NCBI RefSeq assembly: GCF_019703305.1
Contig: NZ_AP024814.1
Span: forward strand, 124,001 to 188,000
Direction: 5' to 3'
Length of the DNA stretch: 64,000 nt
Source: Helicobacter sp. NHP19-003
GTDB lineage: Bacteria; Campylobacterota; Campylobacteria; Campylobacterales; Helicobacteraceae
Numbering within the stretch: the stretch's first letter is position 1; each line of letters starts with the position of its first letter. A program made the translations under genes and the position numbers. Below the pieces are notes generated by a model, which saw only the letters and a list, made by a program, of their open reading frames with translations, had not been told where the DNA came from and did no database searches. This document shows, piece after piece, positions 35,871 through 44,274 of this stretch.

Positions 35871-36669
35871 GACCCCTGCGGACTTAAAAGTCTTAAACGC
35901 ACAAAATATCGGCTTTGTCCCCACAATGGGGGCGTTGCACGCCGGGCATTTGAGCCTGATAGAGCGCGCCAAAGCAGAAAATGCCTTTGTTGTTGTGTCT
36001 ATCTTTGTCAACCCCACGCAATTTGGCATGAATGAAGACTTCAGCCAATATCCCCGCCCTTTAGAAAAAGACCTAGATCTGTGCGCCAAAGCGGGCGTAA
36101 ATGCCGTCTTCACCCCACAAGTCCAAACCCTTTATCCCTTTAAAGAGGCCATTAGTCTAAACCCGCCCAAAGATTTGCTGGGCTTTGAAGCCGACCTACG
36201 CCCCGGGCATTTTAGCGGGGTTTTGCAGGTGGTCTTAAAACTCTTTAACCTCGTGCGCCCGACAAAGGCCTACTTCGGGCAAAAAGACGCACAACAGCTG
36301 TTGATCCTCCAGCGCATGGCAAATGATTTATTTTTGCCCGTTGAGGTCATCGCTTGCCCCACCTTAAGAGATAGTGATGGCTTGGCTTTAAGTTCAAGAA
36401 ACACCTATTTAAGCCCCGAGCAGCGCGAACTTGCCTTAAAAATCCCCAAAGCCCTAAACACCATCAAAGAAGCCTATGAGACGGGCATCACGCAAGGGAC
36501 AAATCTTTTGGCTTTAGGGCAGGAAGTGTTGAGCCCGCTTGAAGTGCAGTATTTAGCCCTAGTCAACCGCCAACTCCAGCCCCTAGAGCGCGTTGAACCC
36601 AACAACAGCCTCATTTTAACCGCCATCAAAGTCGGCACCACAAGGCTTCTAGACAATTTGTGGTTGTAA
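35857..36669 (+). CDS. panC: Pantothenate synthetase
   Basis: 270 residues. Motifs: GFVPTMGALHAGHLSLI (HIGH-like ATP site), VSIFVNPTQFG, LRPGHFSGVLQVVLKLFN, AYFGQKDAQQ and RDSDGLALSSRNTYLS (KMSKS-like). It joins pantoate and beta-alanine using ATP. The ATG lies within the pyrF 3' end. A repeat-rich stretch follows. Confidence 0.96.
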   Translation: MQICKTPADLKVLNAQNIGFVPTMGALHAGHLSLIERAKAENAFVVVSIFVNPTQFGMNEDFSQYPRPLEKDLDLCAKAGVNAVFTPQVQTLYPFKEAISLNPPKDLLGFEADLRPGHFSGVLQVVLKLFNLVRPTKAYFGQKDAQQLLILQRMANDLFLPVEVIACPTLRDSDGLALSSRNTYLSPEQRELALKIPKALNTIKEAYETGITQGTNLLALGQEVLSPLEVQYLALVNRQLQPLERVEPNNSLILTAIKVGTTRLLDNLWL

Positions 36670-36724
36670 AAACACTGCATAAGTCTCATCAATATGACAC
36701 CTAAAAAGTGCAGAGTTTTTTGGC

Positions 36725-36766
36725 AAAGCACTGCACGCTTCAAGTAAAGCACTGCACGCTTTACTT
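36725..36766. repeat. Tandem 16-bp repeat with hairpin between panC and a transporter gene
   Basis: The 16-bp unit aaagcactgcacgctt occurs at 36725-36740 and 36746-36761. The second copy sits in a 9-bp stem with a 7-nt loop (36742-36750 with 36758-36766) that includes the last codons of the transporter gene. It may work as a bidirectional terminator or mRNA 3' structure, but there is no T-run on the plus side. Confidence 0.5.
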
Positions 36767-37213
36767 AAAAATATCCCTATAAAAAAAGACAACAATCCCT
36801 GAAATGACAAGCATTAAGCCTAGAAGTTTAGACAGACTGATGGTCTTTTGCGCCAAGCCAAAAGCCCCGATGGAGTCTAGGAATAAGCCCATACACAACT
36901 GCCCCACAAGCAAAAAGACCAGCATGGGGGCTAGCCCGATTTTGGGCGCACCAATGATGGTTGTGAAGACCACAAAAGAGCCTAAAAGGCCACCGATAAA
37001 CTTCCACCACTCTTGATGGGATAAAAGTTTTAAGGTGTCGCTGCCCATTTGGTGGAACACCCTTGACAAAACGAATAGACATAAAGTCCCCACCAAAAAC
37101 GAAAAGAATGCCGCAAAGACACTCACCCCTCCCATGTCCCTAGCTAGAGAGGCGTTGATGGGGGCTTGCAAGGCTAGGGCCATGCCGGCCAAAAGAGCAA
37201 AGAGATAAAACAT
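36761..37213 (-). CDS. YdcZ/DUF606-type DMT-family membrane protein
   Basis: 150 residues and about five hydrophobic helices. The N-terminus (FALLAGMALALQAPINASLARDMGG) and GGLLGSFVVFTTIIGAPKIGLAPM match the DUF606 drug/metabolite-type transporters, which often pair as dimers. The substrate is unknown. It is alone, at the end of the leftward recJ cluster after a 41-bp gap. Its stop lies in a hairpin. Confidence 0.8.
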   Translation of the reverse strand: MFYLFALLAGMALALQAPINASLARDMGGVSVFAAFFSFLVGTLCLFVLSRVFHQMGSDTLKLLSHQEWWKFIGGLLGSFVVFTTIIGAPKIGLAPMLVFLLVGQLCMGLFLDSIGAFGLAQKTISLSKLLGLMLVISGIVVFFYRDIFK

Positions 37214-37254
37214 TTGTTGGTCCTTAAAAATTTTTGTATGGAGGATTTTAGCGT

Positions 37255-37575
37255 TTAAACTTTAATCTCTAGGCATTTTAATTCTTTGCTATGGGGGTCA
37301 AATTCACCCACTAGATTTAAGAGATTAGGGGGGCGCAAGTGGGGGTGCAATTTTTGGGGGCAAAACCACCACTTGCACACCAACAGGGCGGTGGCATCCT
37401 CGAGGATGAGCTCTATATGTTGCTCTGTTCGCCCCAAAAAACGCCATGATTTTAAGGGGGCGCAAACTTCAAATAAGGGCGTGGGGTTACCCACCCCATA
37501 AGGTTCGCCCCTAGCATAAAGCTCTAAAAACTCAGGGTTGAAAAACACCTCTAAATTGGGGGCTTTAAAGGTCAT
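37255..37575 (-). CDS. recJ: RecJ C-terminal OB-fold part (split gene)
   Basis: 106 residues that look like the RecJ C-terminal OB domain: LELYARGEPYGVGNPTPLFEV corresponds to the family's EPFGxGNPxPxF motif, and the rest is a short beta barrel. Its ATG overlaps the stop of the larger RecJ part as ATGA, in another frame. A one-base shift at 37572-37575 would join the two into a protein of about 540 residues, close to the usual RecJ size. Either the domains are made as two coupled chains, or this is a frame break. Confidence 0.7.
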   Translation of the reverse strand: MTFKAPNLEVFFNPEFLELYARGEPYGVGNPTPLFEVCAPLKSWRFLGRTEQHIELILEDATALLVCKWWFCPQKLHPHLRPPNLLNLVGEFDPHSKELKCLEIKV

Positions 37576-38879
37576 TTGTAAGCGCCTAAAATCTTTAGGG
37601 CGTGCTGGAAGTCGTTGTTGGTTTCAAAGACGAGCCCGCACGCTTGCTTATGTCCCCCGCCTTGCACGCTAATGCCCCTCTCTTTGAGTTGGCTTAAAAT
37701 TTGCATTAAATCGGCTTCTTTGGAGCGCAAGGACGCTTCTATGCTTGTGTTTTCAAACCGCCAACACAGCGCCACAGCCCCCCCACTCTCCAAAAACTGA
37801 TTGGCCAGCATGCCTAAAACCCCTCTGGGGATTTGCCCGCCCGCATAGATGAGCGCGCCTTTTTGCGTGGGTTGTAGGTTCTTTTTAATCTCTTGGATAC
37901 ACTCTTTGCGTTTCTGGTTGGTCTGCACCAAAAGCGCGGCGTAAGTGGGGTTGGCCTCTCTTGTGGCGAGTAAATCCACGACTAAATTGCAATGGCAAAA
38001 GCCCTCAATGCCGTCGAGTCGCCCCACGGCGTTGATCAAGGGGATGATGTCCCACGCTAGGGCACTCAGTTTATAGGGGTTTTGGTATTTTTGGGCTAAG
38101 TATAGGGCTTTGAGCGAATTTGGCATGGCAGTTTTTAGAGTGTGGTCCATGCGCTGTACGAGTTGTCGGTTGTAGGGCATACTTAAGTCCATCATGTCGC
38201 CGATGGTGCTAAGCCCGGCTAAGACTTGTAAATAGTGCAAGTGGTCTAAGCGCATTTTCACTTTGGTGTGTTTGGCGTAGGCGAGCAAGAGTAAATACCC
38301 CACGCACGCCCCGCTGATGCCTTTAAAGGGGTGCTTTTCACCTAAAAGCGGGTGCACGAAGGCATCGCAAGCGGGGATGCGCCCCTCTAAAAATTCGTGG
38401 TGGTCGCTCAAAATGAGGGGCGTGTTGTGGGCGTGCAAAAAGGCGCACACCTCATCGGGGATGGTTGCCCCATTGTCTATGGTGAGAAATAGGCTGTCTT
38501 TAAAGTCTAGGGGCTTGCCCCCTAAAAGATCCCCTCTGGAGTTGTAGTGGGTTTTCACTAAGCGTTCTTGGCTAGCGTAAGCTTGTAAGAGTTCTTCACT
38601 CATGCCATAGCTGTCTATATTGCGTCTAGGGATGATGTAATTGATGTTAGGGTAGTGCAACACCTCTTTAAAGAAGTACAGGGCTAAAGCTGTCCCGCTC
38701 ATACCATCGCAATCGTAATCCCCCCCGATGATGATTTGCCTTTGCTCTTTGATGGCATCGGCTAAAAGCTCTAAGGCCTTGTGCCCCTCTCCCATTTCTA
38801 GCACGCTATCTAGACTAAATTTATGCGTGCCATCCTCTTTGCTAATGCTCTCAATGTGCGCCCTAAATGCCTCTAACAT
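37572..38879 (-). CDS. recJ: Single-strand exonuclease RecJ, catalytic part
   Basis: About 435 residues from the ATG at 38879, which overlaps the queE stop as TAATG; an upstream in-frame ATG at 38951 lies within queE. DHH-type motifs: IIIGGDYDCDGMSGTALAL (motif I), FLTIDNGAT, ILSDHHEF (motif III), GLSTIGDMMDL, and DHHA1 with VQGGGHKQACGLVF near the end. RecJ is a 5'-3' ssDNA exonuclease in RecF-type and mismatch repair. The OB domain is in the next ORF (ATGA overlap). In H. pylori recJ sits by pyrG, as I recall; here it has moved. Confidence 0.88.
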   Translation of the reverse strand: MLEAFRAHIESISKEDGTHKFSLDSVLEMGEGHKALELLADAIKEQRQIIIGGDYDCDGMSGTALALYFFKEVLHYPNINYIIPRRNIDSYGMSEELLQAYASQERLVKTHYNSRGDLLGGKPLDFKDSLFLTIDNGATIPDEVCAFLHAHNTPLILSDHHEFLEGRIPACDAFVHPLLGEKHPFKGISGACVGYLLLLAYAKHTKVKMRLDHLHYLQVLAGLSTIGDMMDLSMPYNRQLVQRMDHTLKTAMPNSLKALYLAQKYQNPYKLSALAWDIIPLINAVGRLDGIEGFCHCNLVVDLLATREANPTYAALLVQTNQKRKECIQEIKKNLQPTQKGALIYAGGQIPRGVLGMLANQFLESGGAVALCWRFENTSIEASLRSKEADLMQILSQLKERGISVQGGGHKQACGLVFETNNDFQHALKILGAYK

Positions 38880-39607
38880 TAGCGCCCCGGCGCGTTGCCC
38901 CAAAGCTGGATGTGTAGCCTTTGGCCTAAAGAGTAGCCATGCGCTAAACACACACTAGCCAAACTCTCTAAACCCTCTTGCAGGCTCTCTTGATCTATGG
39001 CTAGGGGCATGAGATAGATCAAGGGGGGGGTTTTAAAGCGCAAGTTTTTTAACAGGGCTTGCACCTCTTGGATGTCTGTAGGGCTTTTTAGCACGAATTT
39101 AAACACCACCTCTAGGGCATTGTCTAAGATATGTTGCAAGGGCTTTAGGGGAGTTTGCTCGCCACTAAAGGACAACTTGGGGCTTAGGGTGAAGTGCAGA
39201 GAATCTAAGGGAGGGCTAAAGTCAAAAAACACACTCCCATTGCTTTCCACCCATAGGGTGTGCCCCCTTTCGTGCAAGATTTGCAAGGCTTTTAGCAAAA
39301 TGGGGTTTTTGAAGTGCAGGCTAGGCTCGCCCCCGGTCAGCACAATTAAAGGCAAGGACTCTAGGTTATGGGGGGGAAGTTTGGCTAAAAGATCCTCAGC
39401 ATTTTTTAGATATTGCCATTTGGCGTTAGGACGCACGGCATAAATGCTATCACAGCCCACAAACTCTTGCCCCTCAATATTTGCCCTCACCCCAAAGCCC
39501 ACGCATTTAAAATTACACCCCCCTAGGCGGATAAAGACACTGGGTCGTCCCACACAAGAGCCCTCGCCCTGCAGACTATAAAAGGTTTCTACTAAGGGCA
39601 GGCTCAT
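38879..39607 (-). CDS. queE: 7-carboxy-7-deazaguanine synthase-like radical SAM enzyme QueE
   Basis: 242 residues. The N-terminus ETFYSLQGEGSCVGRPSVFIRL is typical of QueE. The cluster cysteines are in an unusual arrangement, GGCNFKC then FVGCDSIYAV, with C-x3-C and a third Cys about 16 residues on, in place of CxxxCxxC. TGGEPSLHFKNP is the SAM GGE motif. It makes the deazaguanine ring for queuosine after QueD. It overlaps queD by 4 bp. Confidence 0.88.
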   Translation of the reverse strand: MSLPLVETFYSLQGEGSCVGRPSVFIRLGGCNFKCVGFGVRANIEGQEFVGCDSIYAVRPNAKWQYLKNAEDLLAKLPPHNLESLPLIVLTGGEPSLHFKNPILLKALQILHERGHTLWVESNGSVFFDFSPPLDSLHFTLSPKLSFSGEQTPLKPLQHILDNALEVVFKFVLKSPTDIQEVQALLKNLRFKTPPLIYLMPLAIDQESLQEGLESLASVCLAHGYSLGQRLHIQLWGNAPGR

Positions 39608-40230
39608 ATTTGGGCTAGAGGCTGGGGACTTACAAAGGGTTTTTTTAGTGGATATAGGGCGTTTTCTTTGGCTCTGTGGTAGGCCAAAAGTTGCTCTAAA
39701 AGTTGGGGGTTTGGCATGTCCTTTAAAATCTCGGGGGAGAACACCACGCCCTCTAAAGAGATCGCTCCCATTAAGTCGGGGTTAGCTAAATCCTCTGCCT
39801 CGCTTTGGGCGTAGCCATAAGAGGTTTCATGCACCCTCACCGAACAGACCGACACCGCTTCGTTGTTGTGTAGCTCGGTCGCCTCTAAAATCGCGCTGAT
39901 GAAAAGGTGGAACATTAAAGCGTAATGCTCGGCACTCGGATTAAAGCTCAATTTAGCATAACGGGCACAGGTGCCGACAATAAAATTTTGGAAACCTTCG
40001 GTTTCCTTGTCCCAAAAATGGTGGGCGTGGTCAAATGCGTCAATGAAGCTGGCGATTTCATTTTTAAAAATCCCAAAATCTAAGGTCATGCCCGCCTTGT
40101 CTAGCCGATGTGCCTTTAAAAACACCTCCACTTGGTAGTTGTGCCCGTGTATGCTGGTGGCACACCGCCTAGAAGTGCAATTACGCACGATGTGGCTTGC
40201 ACAGAAGTGAAACGAACGGCGGATTTGCAT
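39604..40230 (-). CDS. queD: 6-carboxytetrahydropterin synthase QueD
   Basis: 208 residues of the PTPS family, longer than the usual 120-150 owing to a C-terminal extension. Zinc ligands are in FHFCASHIV and HGHNYQVEV; the catalytic Cys is in CTSRRCATSIHGHNY. TLDFGIFKNEIASFIDAFDHAHHF is the conserved core. It converts dihydroneopterin triphosphate for queuosine. It starts directly after the lipoprotein stop. Confidence 0.9.
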   Translation of the reverse strand: MQIRRSFHFCASHIVRNCTSRRCATSIHGHNYQVEVFLKAHRLDKAGMTLDFGIFKNEIASFIDAFDHAHHFWDKETEGFQNFIVGTCARYAKLSFNPSAEHYALMFHLFISAILEATELHNNEAVSVCSVRVHETSYGYAQSEAEDLANPDLMGAISLEGVVFSPEILKDMPNPQLLEQLLAYHRAKENALYPLKKPFVSPQPLAQI

Positions 40231-40881
40231 TCAACGCCTATAACAGGGCTGGTAAATGGGGAGCTGGTGGTAGTAGCGGTAATGCTCCGACCTTGTGAAA
40301 TCTATGCGCCCGATGGTGTTGGAGATCAGCTCTTCATACAGGCGGTTGTACCCACAGGTGTTTCCGCTCACACTCCCGTCAATGTAAAGCACCCGTTTAT
40401 TGATGACATTGTCCCACCAATCTAAGATGAAATGCGACCCAGCCAACATTTTGGAATACGCCGAAAAGCCATTGATGGCGTAGTAGTCTGTGGGGACTTT
40501 GGCGCAATAAAACTGCCCCTCATGCCAGTAACAGCGGTTGCGTTTGGCGCGATCGATCAAAATGTAATGGTAAGCAAGCACAGGCACGGCAGAGATGTTG
40601 CGTACCACTTGGGCATAAATGACATTTTTGGCCTTAGCGGGGGGGTACTCTTGCATGCTAAAGACATTGTAAAAGCCCAACTCTTGCAAGTCGTAGATGA
40701 TGAGCTGTATGTAAAAGGAGGTGACCATATCCTCTTTGTCATAGACCACCACCGTGGGCGAGCTGACATTAAAGACATACCCCGCTCTAACCTCAGAGAA
40801 ATAGCCCATATTCAAGCGGTGGCAACCACTGAAGAGAAAGACCACAGGCAACAACCACAAAAAAAAGTGTCTCGTTTTCAT
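40231..40881 (-). CDS. Lipoprotein of unknown function
   Basis: 216 residues with a lipoprotein signal ending in FLFSGC (Cys20). The mature part is rich in aromatics and Tyr, with six further Cys in the C-terminal half (NRCYWHEGQFYCAK, SGNTCGYN, YQPCYRR). I recognise no domain. A counterpart of unknown function lies between surE and queD in H. pylori. It follows surE by 20 bp in the same operon. Confidence 0.8.
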   Translation of the reverse strand: MKTRHFFLWLLPVVFLFSGCHRLNMGYFSEVRAGYVFNVSSPTVVVYDKEDMVTSFYIQLIIYDLQELGFYNVFSMQEYPPAKAKNVIYAQVVRNISAVPVLAYHYILIDRAKRNRCYWHEGQFYCAKVPTDYYAINGFSAYSKMLAGSHFILDWWDNVINKRVLYIDGSVSGNTCGYNRLYEELISNTIGRIDFTRSEHYRYYHQLPIYQPCYRR

Positions 40882-40901
40882 AAGCCCATTTTACTACAAG
40901 T

Positions 40902-41666
40902 TTAGACAAACCAGCCTTGCAAACTCTCTAAATCGGCGTAACTTGTCATGTTGAGCGTGATAGGACTGATGGACACAAACCCCTCTTTTAGGGCTTTAAA
41001 ATCGCTCATAGTCCCCTCTCTCTCCTCCCAGCGCAGGGGATTGACCCCCATCCAACAATACTGCTTGCCCTTGGGGTCTTGTTTGCAGTGGATGTTGTTG
41101 GCATACAACCGTTTGCCTAGTTGCGTGATTTTCACGCCCTTAAAATGCGGACTTTGGGGGACATTGACATTTAAAAACTTGCGCCCCTTCAAGGGGTAGC
41201 CCCTTAAGCACTGCGCCACAAGTTTCAAGGCGATTTCTTTGGCTAGGGCAAAATCAAATTGGCTAAAGAGTTTGCGCTCTTTGATGTATTGGGACAGGGC
41301 GATGGAGGGGATGTTGTGGATCGTGCCTTCTATGGCCCCGGCGGCTGTGCCCGAGTAGAGCACATCTTCGCCCATGTTGGAGCCATGGTTGATGCCTGAA
41401 ACCAACAAATCAAAGGGGCGTTTGGCAATGGATAAGGCCAAACACACGCAATCGGTGGGTGTGCCATCATCCACGCGGTAATACCCCTCCCCCATTTGCT
41501 CCAAACGCAAGGGCAAGGTCGTGGTAACGCCGTGTCCGCACGCCGATTTTTCATTTTTAGGGGCGACCACCAAGACCTCAGCGACCGCTTCTAAGGCTTC
41601 TTTGAGCACCAAAAGCCCCCGTGCCTCATAGCCATCATCGTTTGTGAGTAAAATATAAGGCTTCAT
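40902..41666 (-). CDS. surE: 5'/3'-nucleotidase SurE
   Basis: 254 residues from the ATG at 41666 (MKPYILLTNDDGYEA), overlapping the ispA stop as ATGA. The longer frame from 41756 is unlikely. The metal-binding DD is in TNDDG, with Ser in NEKSACGHGVT and Asn in SGINHGSNMGEDVLYSGTAAGA. SurE removes phosphate from nucleotides and short polyphosphates. Confidence 0.94.
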   Translation of the reverse strand: MKPYILLTNDDGYEARGLLVLKEALEAVAEVLVVAPKNEKSACGHGVTTTLPLRLEQMGEGYYRVDDGTPTDCVCLALSIAKRPFDLLVSGINHGSNMGEDVLYSGTAAGAIEGTIHNIPSIALSQYIKERKLFSQFDFALAKEIALKLVAQCLRGYPLKGRKFLNVNVPQSPHFKGVKITQLGKRLYANNIHCKQDPKGKQYCWMGVNPLRWEEREGTMSDFKALKEGFVSISPITLNMTSYADLESLQGWFV

Positions 41667-42568
41667 GCCAAACTCTCCAACAAATGCGTTAAATAAGTTC
41701 TTAGAGCGTGGGGCAGGGTTTCTAATCTGTCTAAAAATTGCGCTTGCAAGGCGCACAAATACCCTTGAGCTCCCTCTAGCCCGAGCAAGCGCACATAGGT
41801 GTTTTTCAAGCCATCAGCCTGCGTGCTTTTGCCCGATTGTTCGGGGCTTTGGGTCGCGTCAATGATGTCATCGCGTACTTGGAAAAACAGCCCCACAAGC
41901 AACCCTAAATCAAAAAGGATTCGCGCCAAGTCGTGGGGGGTCTTGCTAAACTCTTTGGCAATCAACGCCCCCATCTTAAGGCTCGCGGCAATGAGCTTGC
42001 CCGTCTTTAGGGTGTGTAACTCCTCTAACTCGGCTTGTTCTAGCTCTTGCCCCTCAAAGTGGCAATCTAGGGCTTGTCCTAGCACCATGCCCCTAACCCC
42101 CCCACATTGCGCTAGAGTCGCCACTAAGTGCACCTTTAGGGGGCTTGAGAGTTTGGCATTTGCGATGAGCTCAAAGGCGTAGGTGTTTAAACCATCGCCC
42201 ACTAAAGTAGCGGTGGTTTCGTTGTAGGTGGTGTGTAGAGTCGGGTGTCCGCGACGCAAGGGGGAGTTGTCCATGCAGGGCAGGTCGTCATGGATGAGCG
42301 AATAAGTGTGCAACACCTCCAGGGCTAGAGCGATGGGGTAGGCTTGTTGTATGCGCTGGTTAGAGCGCACAAAAGCGCACACGACCGCTAAGAGCAACTT
42401 AGGTCTAAAGCGTTTACCCCCATTTAAAAGCATTTCCCAAAGGGCTTTTTCAAAAAAGGGGTGGAAGGTGTTTAAGGTGGGTTTATGCGCCCTTAAATAC
42501 CCCTCAAAGGCGGTGCACACCTCGTTAAACAAGTGCAAATCACAGACGGACATAGAACTCAAATCCAT
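41663..42568 (-). CDS. ispA: Farnesyl diphosphate synthase-like polyprenyl synthase
   Basis: 301 residues of the IspA type. The first Asp-rich motif is HDDLPCMDN (DDx4D, near residue 95), followed by LRRGHPTLH. The second is QVRDDIIDA (DDxxD, near 231). GGKRFRPKLLLA is the upstream substrate site. It elongates DMAPP/GPP to FPP; dxr later in the window supplies the same pathway. The start may also be the Met at 42553; both overlap the PDZ gene end. Confidence 0.9.
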   Translation of the reverse strand: MDLSSMSVCDLHLFNEVCTAFEGYLRAHKPTLNTFHPFFEKALWEMLLNGGKRFRPKLLLAVVCAFVRSNQRIQQAYPIALALEVLHTYSLIHDDLPCMDNSPLRRGHPTLHTTYNETTATLVGDGLNTYAFELIANAKLSSPLKVHLVATLAQCGGVRGMVLGQALDCHFEGQELEQAELEELHTLKTGKLIAASLKMGALIAKEFSKTPHDLARILFDLGLLVGLFFQVRDDIIDATQSPEQSGKSTQADGLKNTYVRLLGLEGAQGYLCALQAQFLDRLETLPHALRTYLTHLLESLA

Positions 42569-43577
42569 TTCTTAAAACTAACAATTCAATCCCCCCCTGC
42601 ATGTAGCCGTGGCTTAAAGCGCGGCGCAAGGCACTGAGTTTTGCGCTAAAGCTAGCCCCTGCCGGGGCAATGGGTCTGCGGTTGATCCACACAAGCTTGT
42701 CGCCCACATGCAAGACTTTAATGGCTTTGGGGCGGTTTTTGGCTAGGGCTTGAATCACAAAATGGGCATTTAGCTTCACCCCAAAGCGTTCCAAAAAACT
42801 ATCAGGCAGTAAAAACCCCCCATAGCGTCTATCCACACTCACGCCCAAAGTCTTGTAACGCCCTCTCCGCAAGACTTGCACCCTTGCCCTCTTTTGATAG
42901 GCTAAATTACTCACTATCCACTCAAAATCCCGCACGCTGTCTATGTTGCGCCCATTGATGTTGGTGATTTTATCCCCCTCTAAAAAGGGGTTGTTGGCAA
43001 AGAAGGGATCCACGCTCTCCACGACCACACCCCCCCTTTGGTGCACCCGCACTCCGATGTCGCCATAGTAGGGCGTGCTTTGGCGCAAAAAGCGTTTAAT
43101 GTAGCGGGCTTCTATAAAGCCCCCGCCCACCCCCACGCCATAAATTTGGTAACAAATGTTGCTCACCACGCCATTGGCCGCCACGGGGACAGAAAATCTA
43201 GCATAGTCTAAAAACCCCTCTTGGCGTCTGACAATCTGCCCTCTTGTGGCCTGGTGTGCACTCACACTGGCGAGCGGGTGGGTGTAGGCGTGCTCGTCTA
43301 TATCTAAGAGACTGTAAGCAAACTCTGTAGGGGGGGTTTTGAGTAGATAAAAGCCAATGAAGGGGTCGGCTTTTAAGATTTTTGCCCCTTTGGGGATTTT
43401 GCCATGTGCGAAAGACACAGCCCCATCCTTCCAAAACAAGGACACACTCCCTGGGTGGCTCGCCCTTTTGTAGTAAGCTTGGCAATGTGAGAAGTCGTAG
43501 CCCTTGAGCGCACTTAAAAAGAGCCCCAAAAGCCCCATAAAGGCAAGAAAAAAGCGTTTTTGGCATGTGCAGGGCAT
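42540..43577 (-). CDS. Exported PDZ-domain protein
   Basis: 345 residues with an N-terminal signal (RFFLAFMGLLGLFLSALKG). A PDZ-like domain near residues 165-250 has DIGVRVHQRGGVVVESVDPFF then NPFLEGDKITNINGRNIDS. A second related half follows (KLNAHFVIQALAKNRPKAIKVLHVGDKLVWINRRPI). No protease triad is seen, so it is a non-catalytic PDZ protein, probably periplasmic. A similar gene follows ybaB in H. pylori. It overlaps ispA by up to 29 bp. Confidence 0.8.
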   Translation of the reverse strand: MPCTCQKRFFLAFMGLLGLFLSALKGYDFSHCQAYYKRASHPGSVSLFWKDGAVSFAHGKIPKGAKILKADPFIGFYLLKTPPTEFAYSLLDIDEHAYTHPLASVSAHQATRGQIVRRQEGFLDYARFSVPVAANGVVSNICYQIYGVGVGGGFIEARYIKRFLRQSTPYYGDIGVRVHQRGGVVVESVDPFFANNPFLEGDKITNINGRNIDSVRDFEWIVSNLAYQKRARVQVLRRGRYKTLGVSVDRRYGGFLLPDSFLERFGVKLNAHFVIQALAKNRPKAIKVLHVGDKLVWINRRPIAPAGASFSAKLSALRRALSHGYMQGGIELLVLRNGFEFYVRL

Positions 43578-43607
43578 TAGTTGGCTCTAAAGGTCAAAAG
43601 GTAAACC

Positions 43608-43910
43608 CTATTTTGCAAAGGGATTTAAGCCCCCAAGCATGCCAAAGGCTGAGTTTTTGCGTGTGTCCTCCACTTGTTTATACGCTTCGTTCAAGGCACT
43701 CATCAAGTAGATTTGCAAGGCTTCTTTGTCTTCAAGCAAGCCATCGTCAATGAAAATGTCTAGCAACTCACCCGCCCCATTGAATTTGACCTTCACGAGT
43801 CCGCCCCCACTCTTGGCTTCAAAAGTGGTGTTCTTGCTCTTTTCCTCCATTTCTTTAATCTGCTCTTGTAAGCTAGAGAGCAAACCGCCAAATTGGCTAA
43901 AATCTAACAT
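43608..43910 (-). CDS. YbaB/EbfC nucleoid-associated protein
   Basis: 100 residues. FSQFGGLLSSLQEQIKEME, SGGGLVKVKFNGAGELLDIFID and LMSALNEAYKQVED follow the YbaB/EbfC layout. It binds DNA as a dimer in other bacteria. Its start overlaps the panD stop. Confidence 0.9.
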   Translation of the reverse strand: MLDFSQFGGLLSSLQEQIKEMEEKSKNTTFEAKSGGGLVKVKFNGAGELLDIFIDDGLLEDKEALQIYLMSALNEAYKQVEDTRKNSAFGMLGGLNPFAK

Positions 43911-44266
43911 GAATTGTCCTTTAATGTCGGGGCGTTGTGCGAATCTACAAACACGATGTGGGGTTTGTGGCTGGCTAAGTCCTCCAGGGCAAGCGATACA
44001 TAGGCGACAATGATGACAAGATCGCCTTTTTGCACCAAACGGCTTGCCGCCCCGTTAATGCAGACCTCACAGCCTTGTCCCTCAATGACATAGGTGCTAA
44101 AGCGCGCCCCATTGTTGATGTTTAAAATATCCACCTTCATGAAGGGGGCGAGTTTAGACGCTTTCAGCAAGTCCTCCCCCAAAGTGATCGAGCCTTCGTA
44201 ATTTAAATTCGCGTCCGTCACCACGGCGCGGTGGATTTTGCTATAAAGGGCTTGGATTAGGGGCAT
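43904..44266 (-). CDS. panD: Aspartate 1-decarboxylase
   Basis: 120 residues. The self-cleavage site YEGSITL is at Gly25-Ser26, which yields the pyruvoyl group. The Lys9 region (YSKIHRAVVTDANLNY) and INGAASRLVQKGDLVIIVAY are typical. It makes beta-alanine for panC. It lies between clpA and ybaB. Confidence 0.95.
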   Translation of the reverse strand: MPLIQALYSKIHRAVVTDANLNYEGSITLGEDLLKASKLAPFMKVDILNINNGARFSTYVIEGQGCEVCINGAASRLVQKGDLVIIVAYVSLALEDLASHKPHIVFVDSHNAPTLKDNSC

Positions 44267-44274
44267 TTCTCACC

